The notes beneath the pieces are model-generated. The model had not been told where the DNA came from, ran no database searches, and saw only the letters and a list, made by a program, of their open reading frames with translations. A stretch of 64,000 bases of DNA from Absicoccus intestinalis (GTDB lineage: Bacteria > Bacillota_I > Bacilli_A > Erysipelotrichales > Erysipelotrichaceae): assembly GCF_033971885.1 (NCBI RefSeq), contig NZ_JALBUS010000011.1, positions 4,046-68,045 on the forward strand, given 5' to 3'. How positions within the stretch are numbered: the first letter of the stretch is position 1; every line of letters begins with the position of its first letter. This document shows, one piece after another, positions 24,811-34,225 of this stretch. Both the position numbers and the translations under genes were made by a program.

Positions 24811-25154
24811 ATATAACATTAAATTTGGGTGAATGAGCATATACAAAATAATTGAAAAAATAGGAGTTTTGTGTAGAATTGGTCGTATTTTCAGTGAATC
24901 AAATAATTTAGGTATTCAAAAAATTGATTATTTTCAAAGAGTCTAATAAATAAGACAGATAATATGCTAAAATGTGTTTAATAAGAAGATTATCAAAATA
25001 ATTACAACCTAATGAAAAATTCCGAATTGTTTTGATTGTCTGAGTGACTTATAAAAAAGTAACAATAATCTTTAGATTACCCATATTCTATAAGGCAAAT
25101 AATTTAAATAAAAAGAATAATCTAAAGATTGAATTAAAAGAGAGAGAAACTAAT
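24811..25154. other. AT-rich region upstream of cas3
   Basis: About 340 bases with no gene. An extended -10 (TGCTAAAAT, 24965-24973) is the best candidate for the cas promoter, although its -35 is poor. No hairpin or repeat of the CRISPR type is seen here. The in-frame coding potential upstream of the cas3 start (25044-25154) has no ribosome binding site. Confidence 0.4.
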
Positions 25155-27542
25155 ATGAAAATAGCAGAGGATGATTTTTTAACTAATTCAAATCTTTATG
25201 CACGTGCTAGCAAAGTAAATGATGATTCAAACCAAGTGATTGTCCAATCGTTGGAAGATCATCTTCAGAATGTAGCGACATTAGCTCAAAAAATGTGTGA
25301 TGTTCCTGAACTGAGAGAGACTATTTATCAGATTGGATCAATGCATGATCTAGGCAAACAAACAAAAGAATGGCAAAAATATCTACGGTCAAGCTTTTCA
25401 AATGATTGGCATGGAACAAAAGTTGATCATTCTACACTAGGAGGTTTAACAATCAATCAGAATTTATCTGAATATAAAGAATCACTAGATCGTGAAATTA
25501 TGGAATTGACCATTTTTTCTCATCATAGGATGAAAGATGCTTTATCAGAAATGGGAGAATCTATTTTTGAAAAAAGAATCAACGAAAAAAATAATAAAAA
25601 GTATGCAGATTATCTGATGGGTGATAAAAATCAATTTCATTCAACCAAGTTGTATGACTATTTATTTAAGAGAGTAAGCAAAAACAAACGTGAGAATGCC
25701 TATTATGCAGGAGCTTTATATAGATATTTGTTATCACTGCTGGTTGATGCAGACTGGACCGATGCAAGTTATGCTTCAGAGTTTGGAACTCAAGAAGAAT
25801 TGGAATATAAGCACTTTAATTTTGAGTCCTATTGGTCGGATAGAATTGAACAATTTGAACAATATATCAGTTTGTTTGAGCCTAGAAATGAATTAGATGA
25901 GTTGCGTTCACGAATATCTCTACAATGCAAAGAATTTTCTAATACTTCAAATAAGATGATACGTCTTCAATCCTTTACAGGTAGCGGGAAGACATTGAGT
26001 GCTTTGCGTTTTGCTTTATATAAAGCAAGAAACGAAAAAAAGAGACATATTTTTTTGATTGCTCCATATCAATCCATCTTGGATCAAACATATAAAATTT
26101 ATTGTGATATTTTTGGTGAAGATGAAGTGTTGCTACATCACAGCCGAGTTACATTTGAATCAGAAGAACTCGATAAAAAGTATGAGTACTTAATTGAAAA
26201 TTATCAAAATTCACCTATCGTTCTAACGACAATGGTGCAATTGCTAAATTCTATATTTCGATCCAGCTTGAGTGATGTGCGAAGATTCCATGCTTTGGCA
26301 AATTCTGTGTTGATATTTGATGAGGTTCAATCCATTCCTCCAAATCTCATGGGATTATTTAACTGGGCCATGAATTTTTGTACAAATTTTTTAAATACAA
26401 CAGTTGTCTTGTGTTCAGCTACGCATCCTAAATTTGATAAAATGGATGGTTTTCTTTTAGATCATAAAGCTGGATGGGATATGGTTCCTCAGACAAATCA
26501 ATTCATCTACAACAAGCAACGATATCGTATCGTTTGGGATTGTTGGAATCAGAGATTAGTTTCTTTCAGCATAGAAGAAACAGCCAATTTGATTGATAAA
26601 AGATTAAAAGCATACGATTTAAAAAATATGTTGATTGTATTAAATACCAAAAAGACTGCCAGGAATTTATACGAAACACTTAAAGAGAAAAATCTTAGCT
26701 ATTCAATGTACTATTTGTCAACCGATTTATATCCGGCACATCGTGGAAAAATCATCCAGGAATTGAAAGAGAAGTTGCAAACAAATGAGCGAATCATTTG
26801 TGTCAGTACACAATTAATTGAAGCAGGGGTTGATTTAAGTTTTGTTTCAGTTATGCGATCATTGGCTGGTATGGACAGTATTTTGCAGATTGCAGGAAGA
26901 TGCAATCGTAATGACGAAATTGATTGTGGTTTAGTGCAAGTAGTGAAAATTTCAGACAAGGAAGAAAATGTTTCCAACTTAAAATATATCAAAGAACAGC
27001 AGGATATCATGGTGGGTGTTTTATCAGAATATGAAAGCAATCTATACGACTCGTCAAAATTATTGGATGATTACTATAAACAGTACAATTGGAAATTTAA
27101 GGATGAATTGAAGTGTCCAAATGGTAATGATTCATATAAATCGTTGACTGAATTATTATCAACGAATCGTAGAGCAGTCAGTAATATAAAAACAAAAAAC
27201 ATGCATATAATGAATCAAGCTTTTAAACAAGCGGGAAATATTTTTCAAGTGATTGATGATAAAAATGCAATTCCGTTAGTTGTTGAATGTTATGATAGTG
27301 TGGATTTGATCAATCAATATTGCGACACCTACTCATATAGAGAGAAGAAAAAAATTATTAGAAAATTGCAAAACTTTCTTGTAACGGTAAGTGAATATAC
27401 GTTTAATAAATTGGACGAAAAAAGTCTTATTTATTCATTAGACAAAGAAAATGATAATGGAATCTGGGTATTAACAAAAAAAGGTTATGACGAAAACCTA
27501 GGTGTAAGTATCTTGAATGAATTACCGTTCATTTGTTTATGA
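25155..27542 (+). CDS. cas3: CRISPR-associated helicase/nuclease Cas3 (type I-C)
   Basis: The effector that unwinds and degrades DNA recognised by Cascade. 795 residues. The N-terminal HD nuclease has H36 and H64/D65 (SMHDLGK) and a further DHSTLGG; the helicase has Walker A TGSGKT near 277, the DEVQ motif II near 388, CSATHP and the motif VI QIAGRCNRN. The ATG at 25155 (MKIAEDD) is chosen because it agrees with family starts and has AGAGAG upstream. It is the first gene of a seven-gene operon in canonical I-C order, and its stop is 27 bases from cas5c. Confidence 0.95.
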   Translation: MKIAEDDFLTNSNLYARASKVNDDSNQVIVQSLEDHLQNVATLAQKMCDVPELRETIYQIGSMHDLGKQTKEWQKYLRSSFSNDWHGTKVDHSTLGGLTINQNLSEYKESLDREIMELTIFSHHRMKDALSEMGESIFEKRINEKNNKKYADYLMGDKNQFHSTKLYDYLFKRVSKNKRENAYYAGALYRYLLSLLVDADWTDASYASEFGTQEELEYKHFNFESYWSDRIEQFEQYISLFEPRNELDELRSRISLQCKEFSNTSNKMIRLQSFTGSGKTLSALRFALYKARNEKKRHIFLIAPYQSILDQTYKIYCDIFGEDEVLLHHSRVTFESEELDKKYEYLIENYQNSPIVLTTMVQLLNSIFRSSLSDVRRFHALANSVLIFDEVQSIPPNLMGLFNWAMNFCTNFLNTTVVLCSATHPKFDKMDGFLLDHKAGWDMVPQTNQFIYNKQRYRIVWDCWNQRLVSFSIEETANLIDKRLKAYDLKNMLIVLNTKKTARNLYETLKEKNLSYSMYYLSTDLYPAHRGKIIQELKEKLQTNERIICVSTQLIEAGVDLSFVSVMRSLAGMDSILQIAGRCNRNDEIDCGLVQVVKISDKEENVSNLKYIKEQQDIMVGVLSEYESNLYDSSKLLDDYYKQYNWKFKDELKCPNGNDSYKSLTELLSTNRRAVSNIKTKNMHIMNQAFKQAGNIFQVIDDKNAIPLVVECYDSVDLINQYCDTYSYREKKKIIRKLQNFLVTVSEYTFNKLDEKSLIYSLDKENDNGIWVLTKKGYDENLGVSILNELPFICL

Positions 27543-27569
27543 TCTTAATTGATGAGAAGGAGGTAATGT

Positions 27570-28334
27570 ATGTATAGGAATACAGTTGAGTTCTTGGTTA
27601 CGGGAGAATATGCGTTATTTTCTGAACCAATCACAAGGGTATCAGGAGAAAAAACAACATTACATATTCCAACATATGAGGCATTAAAAGGCATAATTAG
27701 CAGTGTATATTGGAAACCAACGTTTATTTGGTACATTGACGAAGTTAGAATTATGAACCCAATTCAAACTCAAACCAAGGGAATAAAAACATTGAAAAAT
27801 GGGAAAAAATACGATTTATCCTATTATACGTATCTAACACAGGTTGCATATCAAGTTAGGGCACACTTTGAATGGAATTTAAATCGTGAAGAGTTGGTAC
27901 AGGATCGTAATGAAAATAAACATCACAATATTGCCAAACGAATGATAGAGCGTGGTGGTAGAAGAGATATTTTCCTTGGAACAAGAGAATGTCAAGGATA
28001 TGTAGAGCCATGTGTTTTTGGAGAAGGTCATGGTTTCTATGATGAGATGCCGGGTGAAATATCCTATGGTCTACAGTACCACGGGATTACCTATGCAGAT
28101 GAAGCAATATTGGATGAGGATAAAGGATATATGACAGTACGATTTTGGAATCCGGTTATGAAGAAAGGAGTTGTCAAATTTATTCGGCCTGAACAATGTC
28201 AAATTAAACGTCATATTCATAAGATGGGTATAAAACCTTTTGGAATTCAACATTCAAATTTTGAAAGTGTTGATGCATTAGCAAAGGAGGTGAATTCTAT
28301 TGAACTGGGCGCAAGAAATGATTCGAATATATGA
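27570..28334 (+). CDS. cas5c: Cas5c, crRNA-processing subunit of type I-C Cascade
   Basis: In type I-C there is no Cas6; Cas5c cuts the pre-crRNA at each repeat and stays on the 5' handle. 254 residues. The N-terminal RAMP strand, the YEALKGIISSVYWKP segment and the LGTRECQGYVEPC segment with EISYGLQYHGI fit Cas5c (Cas5d) proteins. A strong AAGGAGG precedes the ATG. The last 35 bases overlap the start of cas8c. Confidence 0.93.
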   Translation: MYRNTVEFLVTGEYALFSEPITRVSGEKTTLHIPTYEALKGIISSVYWKPTFIWYIDEVRIMNPIQTQTKGIKTLKNGKKYDLSYYTYLTQVAYQVRAHFEWNLNREELVQDRNENKHHNIAKRMIERGGRRDIFLGTRECQGYVEPCVFGEGHGFYDEMPGEISYGLQYHGITYADEAILDEDKGYMTVRFWNPVMKKGVVKFIRPEQCQIKRHIHKMGIKPFGIQHSNFESVDALAKEVNSIELGARNDSNI

Positions 28335-30177
28335 TACTTTTCACTCGTCTGAGGATGAAATGAATCCGATTTTTCATGAAAAATTCAAAGCAGGAATAGA
28401 GATAACAATAAATGCTGAAGGAATAATGTTAAATGCAAGAAATATTGAAAACGAGAATCAAGAAACTTTAATACCTGTTACTGAAAAATCAGCCATGAGA
28501 ACTAGTGGGATTGAACCTCATCCATTATGTGATCAGTTGCAATACATTGCAGATGATTATTCCAATCAATATTTTCATAATAAAAATAATGAAAAGGTTT
28601 CCTTTAAAGATAATTCCAATCGATATAAAGCATACTTAGATGGACTGAATGAATGGGCAGAATCACAATATTCTCATCCAAAAGTAGTGGCTATATTAAA
28701 GTTTATAAAAAAAGGCAACGTTTTTTTTCAGTTAAAAAAAATTAAAGTTTTGGATGAAGATGTAGAAGAATCTAAAGTAAAGGGGATTTTGGTTAGATTT
28801 ATTATTCAAGGTTGTGGCAAAATTGAAGAGTGTTGGAAGGATCCAGACTTGATTGATTGTTACATCAATTATTATGAATCAAAGTTAAAAGGATCAGATA
28901 TTTCATATTTAACAGGTAATAATGAAACAAAAACAGATAATTTTCCAAAAAGTATTCGTTATCCTGGAGATGGCGCAAAATTATTGTCTGTAAATAGCAC
29001 TGATACAAACGATTTTACTTTTCGAGGGAGATTTAAAACTACAAATGAAATACTATCTATTGGATCTATCGATTCACAAAAAATGCATAACGCTTTAAAA
29101 TGGCTTATTAATCAAAGAGGTATTCGTAATAATGATTATGTAACAGTAGTATGGGAAACTGATTTTAAAACAATACCATTACCCAATCAGGGTACTGATG
29201 ATTTATTTTCTAATTTTTTCCAGATGGATCAACCAATTATTAGTAATGTTGACAGCAAAGCAATTATTCAAAATTTATTTACAAAAGAATATAAAGAAAA
29301 AATTAATCCAACATCTACAGTTTATTTATTATCTTTTGATTCAGCTACAAAAGGGAGACTTTCATTGGTGCAACAAGCTACGTTACAATCTTCTCAATAT
29401 TTAGCAAATTTGGAGGATTGGCATGTAGGTGCAGAATGGAAACATAAAAGAAGTAAAAAAAATTTAAAAACATATACATATATTGGGGTACCTAACGTAA
29501 ATCAAATTGTTTATTCAATCTATGGTCACGAAAGTGATACAGGTATGGATATTAAAGGAAGCGAAACTTATGTTAACAGGCAAGTTCAAAGGCTGTTTAC
29601 ATGTATTGTTTTAAAGAGGCCGATTCCTAAAGATTTTGTAAAAAAAGCAGTTTTGAGGGCATCCATGCCCGAAGCCTTTAAGAATCAAATAAATTGGGAA
29701 AAAGTTTTATCTATTGCATGTTCTTTAGTGAAAAAAGAACACTTTGAAAAGAAGGAGGAATTTACCTTGGCATTGGAAACAGGAGAACTAGGAAAAAGAA
29801 GAGATTATCTATATGGAAGGTTATTGGCAATAGCTGATGTGATTGAAAAGAGTAGATTAAGAAATCAAAATGTTGATCGTCCTACGAACGCAATGCGATA
29901 TATGAATATGTTTTCTAAACATCCGTATAGAACTTGGACTATTATCCATGAGAATATATTGCCATATTTAAACGGTTACAACGAAGCAATTCGTACGTAT
30001 TATTTAAATCTGATTCAATCTGTAATGATTGATTTTAAAGAAGGAGATTTTGAAAATGATAAACCATTAAATGGACTTTATCTATTAGGTTATTATTGTC
30101 AGCATGATGATATTTATTCAAAATGGCAAGAAAAAAAACAACATGAAATAAATAATACAGAAAGAGAGAGTGAATAA
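28300..30177 (+). CDS. cas8c: Cas8c, large subunit of type I-C Cascade
   Basis: The PAM-recognising large subunit, 625 residues. The N-terminal and central parts fit Csd1-type Cas8c (PHPLCDQLQYIADDYS, VVWETDF, VYLLSFDSATKGRLSLVQQ, the LKRPIPKDFV helix). It begins with TTG at 28300 behind AAAGGAGGTGAA, inside the end of cas5c. The C-terminal ~136 residues carry their own ribosome binding site and start and probably also make a separate small subunit (next entry). Confidence 0.93.
   Translation: MNWAQEMIRIYDTFHSSEDEMNPIFHEKFKAGIEITINAEGIMLNARNIENENQETLIPVTEKSAMRTSGIEPHPLCDQLQYIADDYSNQYFHNKNNEKVSFKDNSNRYKAYLDGLNEWAESQYSHPKVVAILKFIKKGNVFFQLKKIKVLDEDVEESKVKGILVRFIIQGCGKIEECWKDPDLIDCYINYYESKLKGSDISYLTGNNETKTDNFPKSIRYPGDGAKLLSVNSTDTNDFTFRGRFKTTNEILSIGSIDSQKMHNALKWLINQRGIRNNDYVTVVWETDFKTIPLPNQGTDDLFSNFFQMDQPIISNVDSKAIIQNLFTKEYKEKINPTSTVYLLSFDSATKGRLSLVQQATLQSSQYLANLEDWHVGAEWKHKRSKKNLKTYTYIGVPNVNQIVYSIYGHESDTGMDIKGSETYVNRQVQRLFTCIVLKRPIPKDFVKKAVLRASMPEAFKNQINWEKVLSIACSLVKKEHFEKKEEFTLALETGELGKRRDYLYGRLLAIADVIEKSRLRNQNVDRPTNAMRYMNMFSKHPYRTWTIIHENILPYLNGYNEAIRTYYLNLIQSVMIDFKEGDFENDKPLNGLYLLGYYCQHDDIYSKWQEKKQHEINNTERESE
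29767..30177 (+). CDS. cas11c: Cas11c small subunit from an internal start in cas8c
   Basis: Inside cas8c, in the same frame, AAGGAGG (29752-29758) lies eight bases before a TTG at 29767. Translation there would make a 136-residue, helix-rich protein starting with the codons for L-A-L-E-T-G-E (first residue read as Met). Type I-C cas8c genes are known to make Cas11c from such an internal start, and the small subunits line the Cascade belly. The ribosome binding site is as good as those of the main genes. Usage is inferred. Confidence 0.75.
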   Translation: MALETGELGKRRDYLYGRLLAIADVIEKSRLRNQNVDRPTNAMRYMNMFSKHPYRTWTIIHENILPYLNGYNEAIRTYYLNLIQSVMIDFKEGDFENDKPLNGLYLLGYYCQHDDIYSKWQEKKQHEINNTERESE

Positions 30178-30178
30178 T

Positions 30179-31042
30179 ATGACAGATTTAAAAGGAAAAA
30201 TTGATTTTGTTTTACTTATTTCAGTAAAGAATGCAAATCCAAATGGCGATCCATTAAATGGTAATAGGCCTCGAGAAACGTATGAAGGAAAGGGTGAAAT
30301 ATCTGATGTTTGTATCAAGAGAAAGATAAGAAATCGCTTCCAAGATATGGGAAAGAAAGTTTACGTTCAATCGAGTGATCGTTGTGATGATGGTTGTAAT
30401 AGTTTAGCTGCTAGAGTTTCTAAGAATGTAGAATTGCAGCAAGAAGTAAAAAAAGGTAAGAACGCAGATCCTCAAAGATTTGCTGAAATCGCATGTAAAG
30501 AATGGATAGATGTGCGTGCATTTGGACAGGTTTTTGCATTTAAAGGAATAGAAGTATCTGTAGGAGTTCGCGGACCAGTTACTATTCATCAGGCCATTAG
30601 TGTCGATCCAGTTGATATCGTTAGTATGCAAATCACAAAAAGTGTAAATAGTGAAGATAAAAAGGGTAAAGCGTCTGATACTATGGGTACAAAACATTTT
30701 ATTGATTTTGGACTATATATCGTAAAGGGTAGTATAAATCATCAGTTAGCTGAAAAAACAGGTTTTTCGCAAGAAGATGCAGAATCTTTGAAATTAGCGT
30801 TAAGTACTTTATTTGAAAATGATGAATCATCAGCACGACCAGCAGGAAGTATGGAAGTTTGTGAATTGGTATGGTGGCAGCATGAAAATAAAACGCCAAA
30901 GGTTTCAACTGCTAAAGTACATCGTAGCGTACAAGTAAAAAGAAGAGAAGGAGTAGAGATTCCTCATTCATTTGGTGATTATGAAATAAAAATTAATAAA
31001 ATTCCTGATTGTGTGGAACCGGAGGAAATTATCCTTGTATAG
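30179..31042 (+). CDS. cas7c: Cas7c, backbone subunit of type I-C Cascade
   Basis: The repeated backbone subunit that holds the crRNA spacer. 287 residues of the Csd2 type, with SVKNANPNGDPLNGNRPRE near the N-terminus, the RGPVTIHQAISVDPVDIV strand, TMGTKHFIDFGLY and the C-terminal DCVEPEEIIL. The ATG at 30179 directly follows the cas8c stop; an in-frame GTG nine bases earlier is less likely. Its end overlaps cas4 by eight bases. Confidence 0.95.
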   Translation: MTDLKGKIDFVLLISVKNANPNGDPLNGNRPRETYEGKGEISDVCIKRKIRNRFQDMGKKVYVQSSDRCDDGCNSLAARVSKNVELQQEVKKGKNADPQRFAEIACKEWIDVRAFGQVFAFKGIEVSVGVRGPVTIHQAISVDPVDIVSMQITKSVNSEDKKGKASDTMGTKHFIDFGLYIVKGSINHQLAEKTGFSQEDAESLKLALSTLFENDESSARPAGSMEVCELVWWQHENKTPKVSTAKVHRSVQVKRREGVEIPHSFGDYEIKINKIPDCVEPEEIILV

Positions 31043-31700
31043 TGAGGACAATTTTCTCCAATTATCAGGAATTCAACATTTTTCATATTGCCGCAGACAA
31101 TGGGCGTTGGCTTATTTAGACATGCAATGGGAAGAAAATGAAAGAACTTTCGAAGGACATGTTCTTCATGAAAATGCACATAATCCTTTTATGAAAGAGA
31201 CAAGAGGAAATTATTTTCTTTCCCGTGCGATGCCTATACACTCGTATTCACTGGGATTGAGTGGAGAATGTGATGTAGTGATCTTTAAAGAAAATGATAA
31301 AGGTATTAATATTTCTGGCAAAAAAGAGAAATACTTACCCATTCCCGTAGAATATAAAAAAGGAAAGCCCAAAAATACAGATGAGGATATTGTGCAGCTT
31401 GTTGCACAGGCAATGTGTTTAGAAGAAATGATGTACTGTTCGATTTCATATGGATATTTATATTATGGAGAAACTAAACATAGAGAAAAAATCAATATTT
31501 CATCTGAGTTGCGTGAAAAAGTAAAAAAATATAGTCAAGAGATGCATGAGTATGCTGAAAAAGACTATATTCCAAGAGTGAAGCGTAATAAAGGATGTAA
31601 TGCCTGTTCTTTAGAAAATATTTGTTTTCCTGAAACTTATCATAAAGAGACTGTAGCATCTTATATAAAGAAATATTCTGAGGATATTAATGATGCGTAA
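31035..31700 (+). CDS. cas4: Cas4, adaptation nuclease
   Basis: A RecB-type nuclease with an Fe-S cluster that trims and orients new spacers with Cas1-Cas2. 221 residues. The cluster cysteines are in FSYCRRQ near the N-terminus and CNACSLENICFP near the C-terminus; nuclease residues are in GECDVV and PVEYKKGK. I chose the TTG at 31035 since GGAGGAAA lies eight bases before it. It overlaps cas7c and, at its end, cas1. Confidence 0.93.
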   Translation: MYSEDNFLQLSGIQHFSYCRRQWALAYLDMQWEENERTFEGHVLHENAHNPFMKETRGNYFLSRAMPIHSYSLGLSGECDVVIFKENDKGINISGKKEKYLPIPVEYKKGKPKNTDEDIVQLVAQAMCLEEMMYCSISYGYLYYGETKHREKINISSELREKVKKYSQEMHEYAEKDYIPRVKRNKGCNACSLENICFPETYHKETVASYIKKYSEDINDA

Positions 31701-32721
31701 ATTACAAAATACACTTTATGTTAACTCAGATTGCTACTTGCAATTAGATGGTGAAAATGTAGTAGCGAAAGAAGATGGAAAAGTTGTTGGTAGAGTGCCC
31801 TTACATAATCTAGAATCAATTGTTACAACTGGTTACACGGGAGCTAGCCCCGCACTGATGCGAGCATGTGCTGATAAAAATATCGATCTTTGTTTTTTAT
31901 CTAGAAATGGTAAATTTTTAGCACGTATAGTTGGACCTGTTAAAGGCAACGTGATTTTGAGAAAAAATCAATACCAGAAATTTAGTGATGATTCGTTTTC
32001 TTTGTGTATTGCTAAAAATATGATTCGAGGAAAGATTTATAATTCAAAATGGATATTGGAACGATATACAAGAGATTCTCCATTAAGAGTTAATGTTGAA
32101 TTATTAAAAGAAAAATCAAAGTTACTTTCTGAAGATTATATAAAAATTGATTCAGTTGATACAGCAAGTCAATTACTTGGTATTGAAGGAAGTGCAGCAC
32201 AAAATTATTTTTCTGTTTATGATAATTTGATTTTGAATCAAAAGGATGTCTTTACCTTTAATGAAAGAAATAGAAGACCACCTATAGATCCGACGAATGC
32301 TCTTTTATCATTTTGTTATTCTTTATTAACTAGTATGTGTACATCATCTTTAGAATGTACTGGCTTGGATCCATATTTTGGAGTTTATCATGTGGAAAGG
32401 CCTGGTAGACCGTCTTTGGCATTAGATTTAATGGAAGAACTCAGACCTGTAATGGTTGACCGATTTGTTTTGAATTTAATCAATACACGAAGAATAACAA
32501 AAAAGGATTTTATTCAAAAGGAAAATGGAGCTGTATTATTAACAGATGAGGGGCGAAAGAAACTTTTTATTTCTTGGCAAAAAAGGAAACAGGAAGAAAT
32601 AGAACATCCATATATAAAAAAGAAAATTTCATGGGGATTGGTACCGTTTGTTCAGGCAAAATTACTTTCTAGTTATATTCGTGGGGATTTGGACGGATAT
32701 CCGCCGTTTTTTTGGAAGTGA
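31693..32721 (+). CDS. cas1: Cas1, spacer integrase
   Basis: Integrates new spacers at the leader end of the array with Cas2. 342 residues, the standard type I-C length, with the usual start MRKLQNTLYV, the LGIEGSAAQNYF segment and LALDLMEELRP holding conserved acidic residues. An ATG three bases upstream is also possible. It overlaps the cas4 stop. Confidence 0.95.
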   Translation: MRKLQNTLYVNSDCYLQLDGENVVAKEDGKVVGRVPLHNLESIVTTGYTGASPALMRACADKNIDLCFLSRNGKFLARIVGPVKGNVILRKNQYQKFSDDSFSLCIAKNMIRGKIYNSKWILERYTRDSPLRVNVELLKEKSKLLSEDYIKIDSVDTASQLLGIEGSAAQNYFSVYDNLILNQKDVFTFNERNRRPPIDPTNALLSFCYSLLTSMCTSSLECTGLDPYFGVYHVERPGRPSLALDLMEELRPVMVDRFVLNLINTRRITKKDFIQKENGAVLLTDEGRKKLFISWQKRKQEEIEHPYIKKKISWGLVPFVQAKLLSSYIRGDLDGYPPFFWK

Positions 32722-32727
32722 TGACTA

Positions 32728-33018
32728 ATGATGGTCTTGGTTACATATGATGTACAAACTCAAGATAATGATGGTAAGAAAAGATTACGTAAGGTAGCTA
32801 AGAACTGCATGAATTATGGAGTAAGAGTTCAAAATTCTGTTTTTGAATGCAATGTAGATAATTATCATTATCAAAAATTAAAAGCTGATTTGTTAGAAGT
32901 TATAGATGAGGAGGAAGATAGTTTAAGATTTTATATAATTGGAAATAAATACAAAAATAAAATAGAGCATTATGGTAAATCAAACGGATTTGATGTTGAA
33001 GAACCATTAGTTTTCTAG
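32728..33018 (+). CDS. cas2: Cas2, adaptation endoribonuclease-fold protein
   Basis: A small (96 residues) dimer that bridges two Cas1 dimers in spacer integration. The ferredoxin-like start MMVLVTYDV carries the conserved Asp, and NCMNYGVRVQNSVFEC and SLRFYIIG follow. It is the last cas gene and is followed by the leader and array. Confidence 0.95.
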   Translation: MMVLVTYDVQTQDNDGKKRLRKVAKNCMNYGVRVQNSVFECNVDNYHYQKLKADLLEVIDEEEDSLRFYIIGNKYKNKIEHYGKSNGFDVEEPLVF

Positions 33019-33190
33019 TGAGTGCGAACGGTAAGAACACATAAAAATATAATACCTTCGCACCACATATATTGTATCAAAATATAGACCTTTTTGAGAT
33101 TTGGTCAAATAGGAGACATGCATTGTCCCTATTTGGGTGTAGATCTCATGTAAAAGTGGGAAAATAGATAAAAATTTAATCACTTTTGCT
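33019..33190 (+). promoter_or_regulatory. CRISPR leader with a long imperfect hairpin
   Basis: 172 AT-rich bases between cas2 and the first repeat, the expected place for the array promoter and integration signals. At 33096-33147 there is a long inverted repeat: GAGAT at 33096-33100 with ATCTC at 33143-33147, and CAAATAGG at 33106-33113 with CTATTTG at 33129-33135 inside it. GACA/TGTC pairs lie near the tip. It has no T-run, so it is not an ordinary terminator. Confidence 0.6.
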
Positions 33191-34023
33191 GTCGCACCCT
33201 TACATGGGTGCGTGGATTGAAACGTGACCTTGCAGAATGGTAGCAACGCAGAAATCAAGTCGCACCCTTACATGGGTGCGTGGATTGAAACGAAAGAAGT
33301 CACTGGAGAACTTGATGCTTCCAAGCGTCGCACCCTTACATGGGTGCGTGGATTGAAACGATACAGGCATTCCCAAATCGTCAATCGATAAAGTCGCACC
33401 CTTACATGGGTGCGTGGATTGAAACATATATTTTGATTCAGAAAAAGAAGCGTTAAAAGCTCGTCGCACCCTTACATGGGTGCGTGGATTGAAACACGTC
33501 CTAGCGTGCGTAAATGCTATGAGCGAAACGTCGCACCCTTACATGGGTGCGTGGATTGAAACATTACAGATAATGCCTCTGATAAAGCCTCTGTGTCGCA
33601 CCCTTACATGGGTGCGTGGATTGAAACACTGTGAAGTAGCACTGAGCGATTCCACAGCTGGTCGCACCCTTACATGGGTGCGTGGATTGAAACAAAGTAA
33701 TCCAAGAAATACAAATCGTGTAAACGTCGCACCCTTACATGGGTGCGTGGATTGAAACACAATTCTGCCATTCTTAGCCGTGTATTTCTCGGAGTCGCAC
33801 CCTTACATGGGTGCGTGGATTGAAACGCCGCCGTGATATCGGATGCTGCCTTGTCTGCGTCGCACCCTTACATGGGTGCGTGGATTGAAACAATTTAGAG
33901 GTCACAAAATGCAGCGATGGCGAAAGTCGCACCCTTACATGGGTGCGTGGATTGAAACAGAAAATTATGAAATGGAAGATATAGTTGATGTTGCACCTTA
34001 CATGAGTGCGATGGTTGATATTT
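33191..34023 (+). CRISPR. Type I-C CRISPR array, 12 identical repeats plus one degenerate
   Basis: The 33-bp repeat begins GTCGCACCC and ends GTGGATTGAAAC. Its inner palindrome (GCACCC/GGGTGC) and the ATTGAAAC end are typical of type I-C. Exact copies start at 33191, 33259, 33327, 33393, 33463, 33530, 33595, 33661, 33726, 33794, 33859 and 33926. Spacers are 32-37 bases, so the array has 12 including the last one (33959-33990). The last repeat, from 33991, is degenerate (GTTGCACC, then ACATGAGTGCG), as usual at the old end. The cas genes lie on the leader side, so the newest spacers should be near 33224. Confidence 0.97.
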
Positions 34024-34225
34024 ACTAAAATTCAATGATACAAAATTTTCTGAAGTTACATCGAGTACATGTTGAAAATGTATAATTGAGATTATTGTCG
34101 AACTAAATGGATCATTGCTTGTTTACATATTGATTTGTAGACTATAAAGAAATGATAATTTATATATTTATTTGTTAAGTAAAATGTATAATTGGAGGTA
34201 CAAAGAGTAAAGGTGAGGAATAATT

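Noticed and set aside
33007..33760. Short frames through the CRISPR repeats
   Set aside because: They are repeat-and-spacer readings that repeat the same peptide (FQSTHPCKGAT and WVRGLK types) and cannot be genes.
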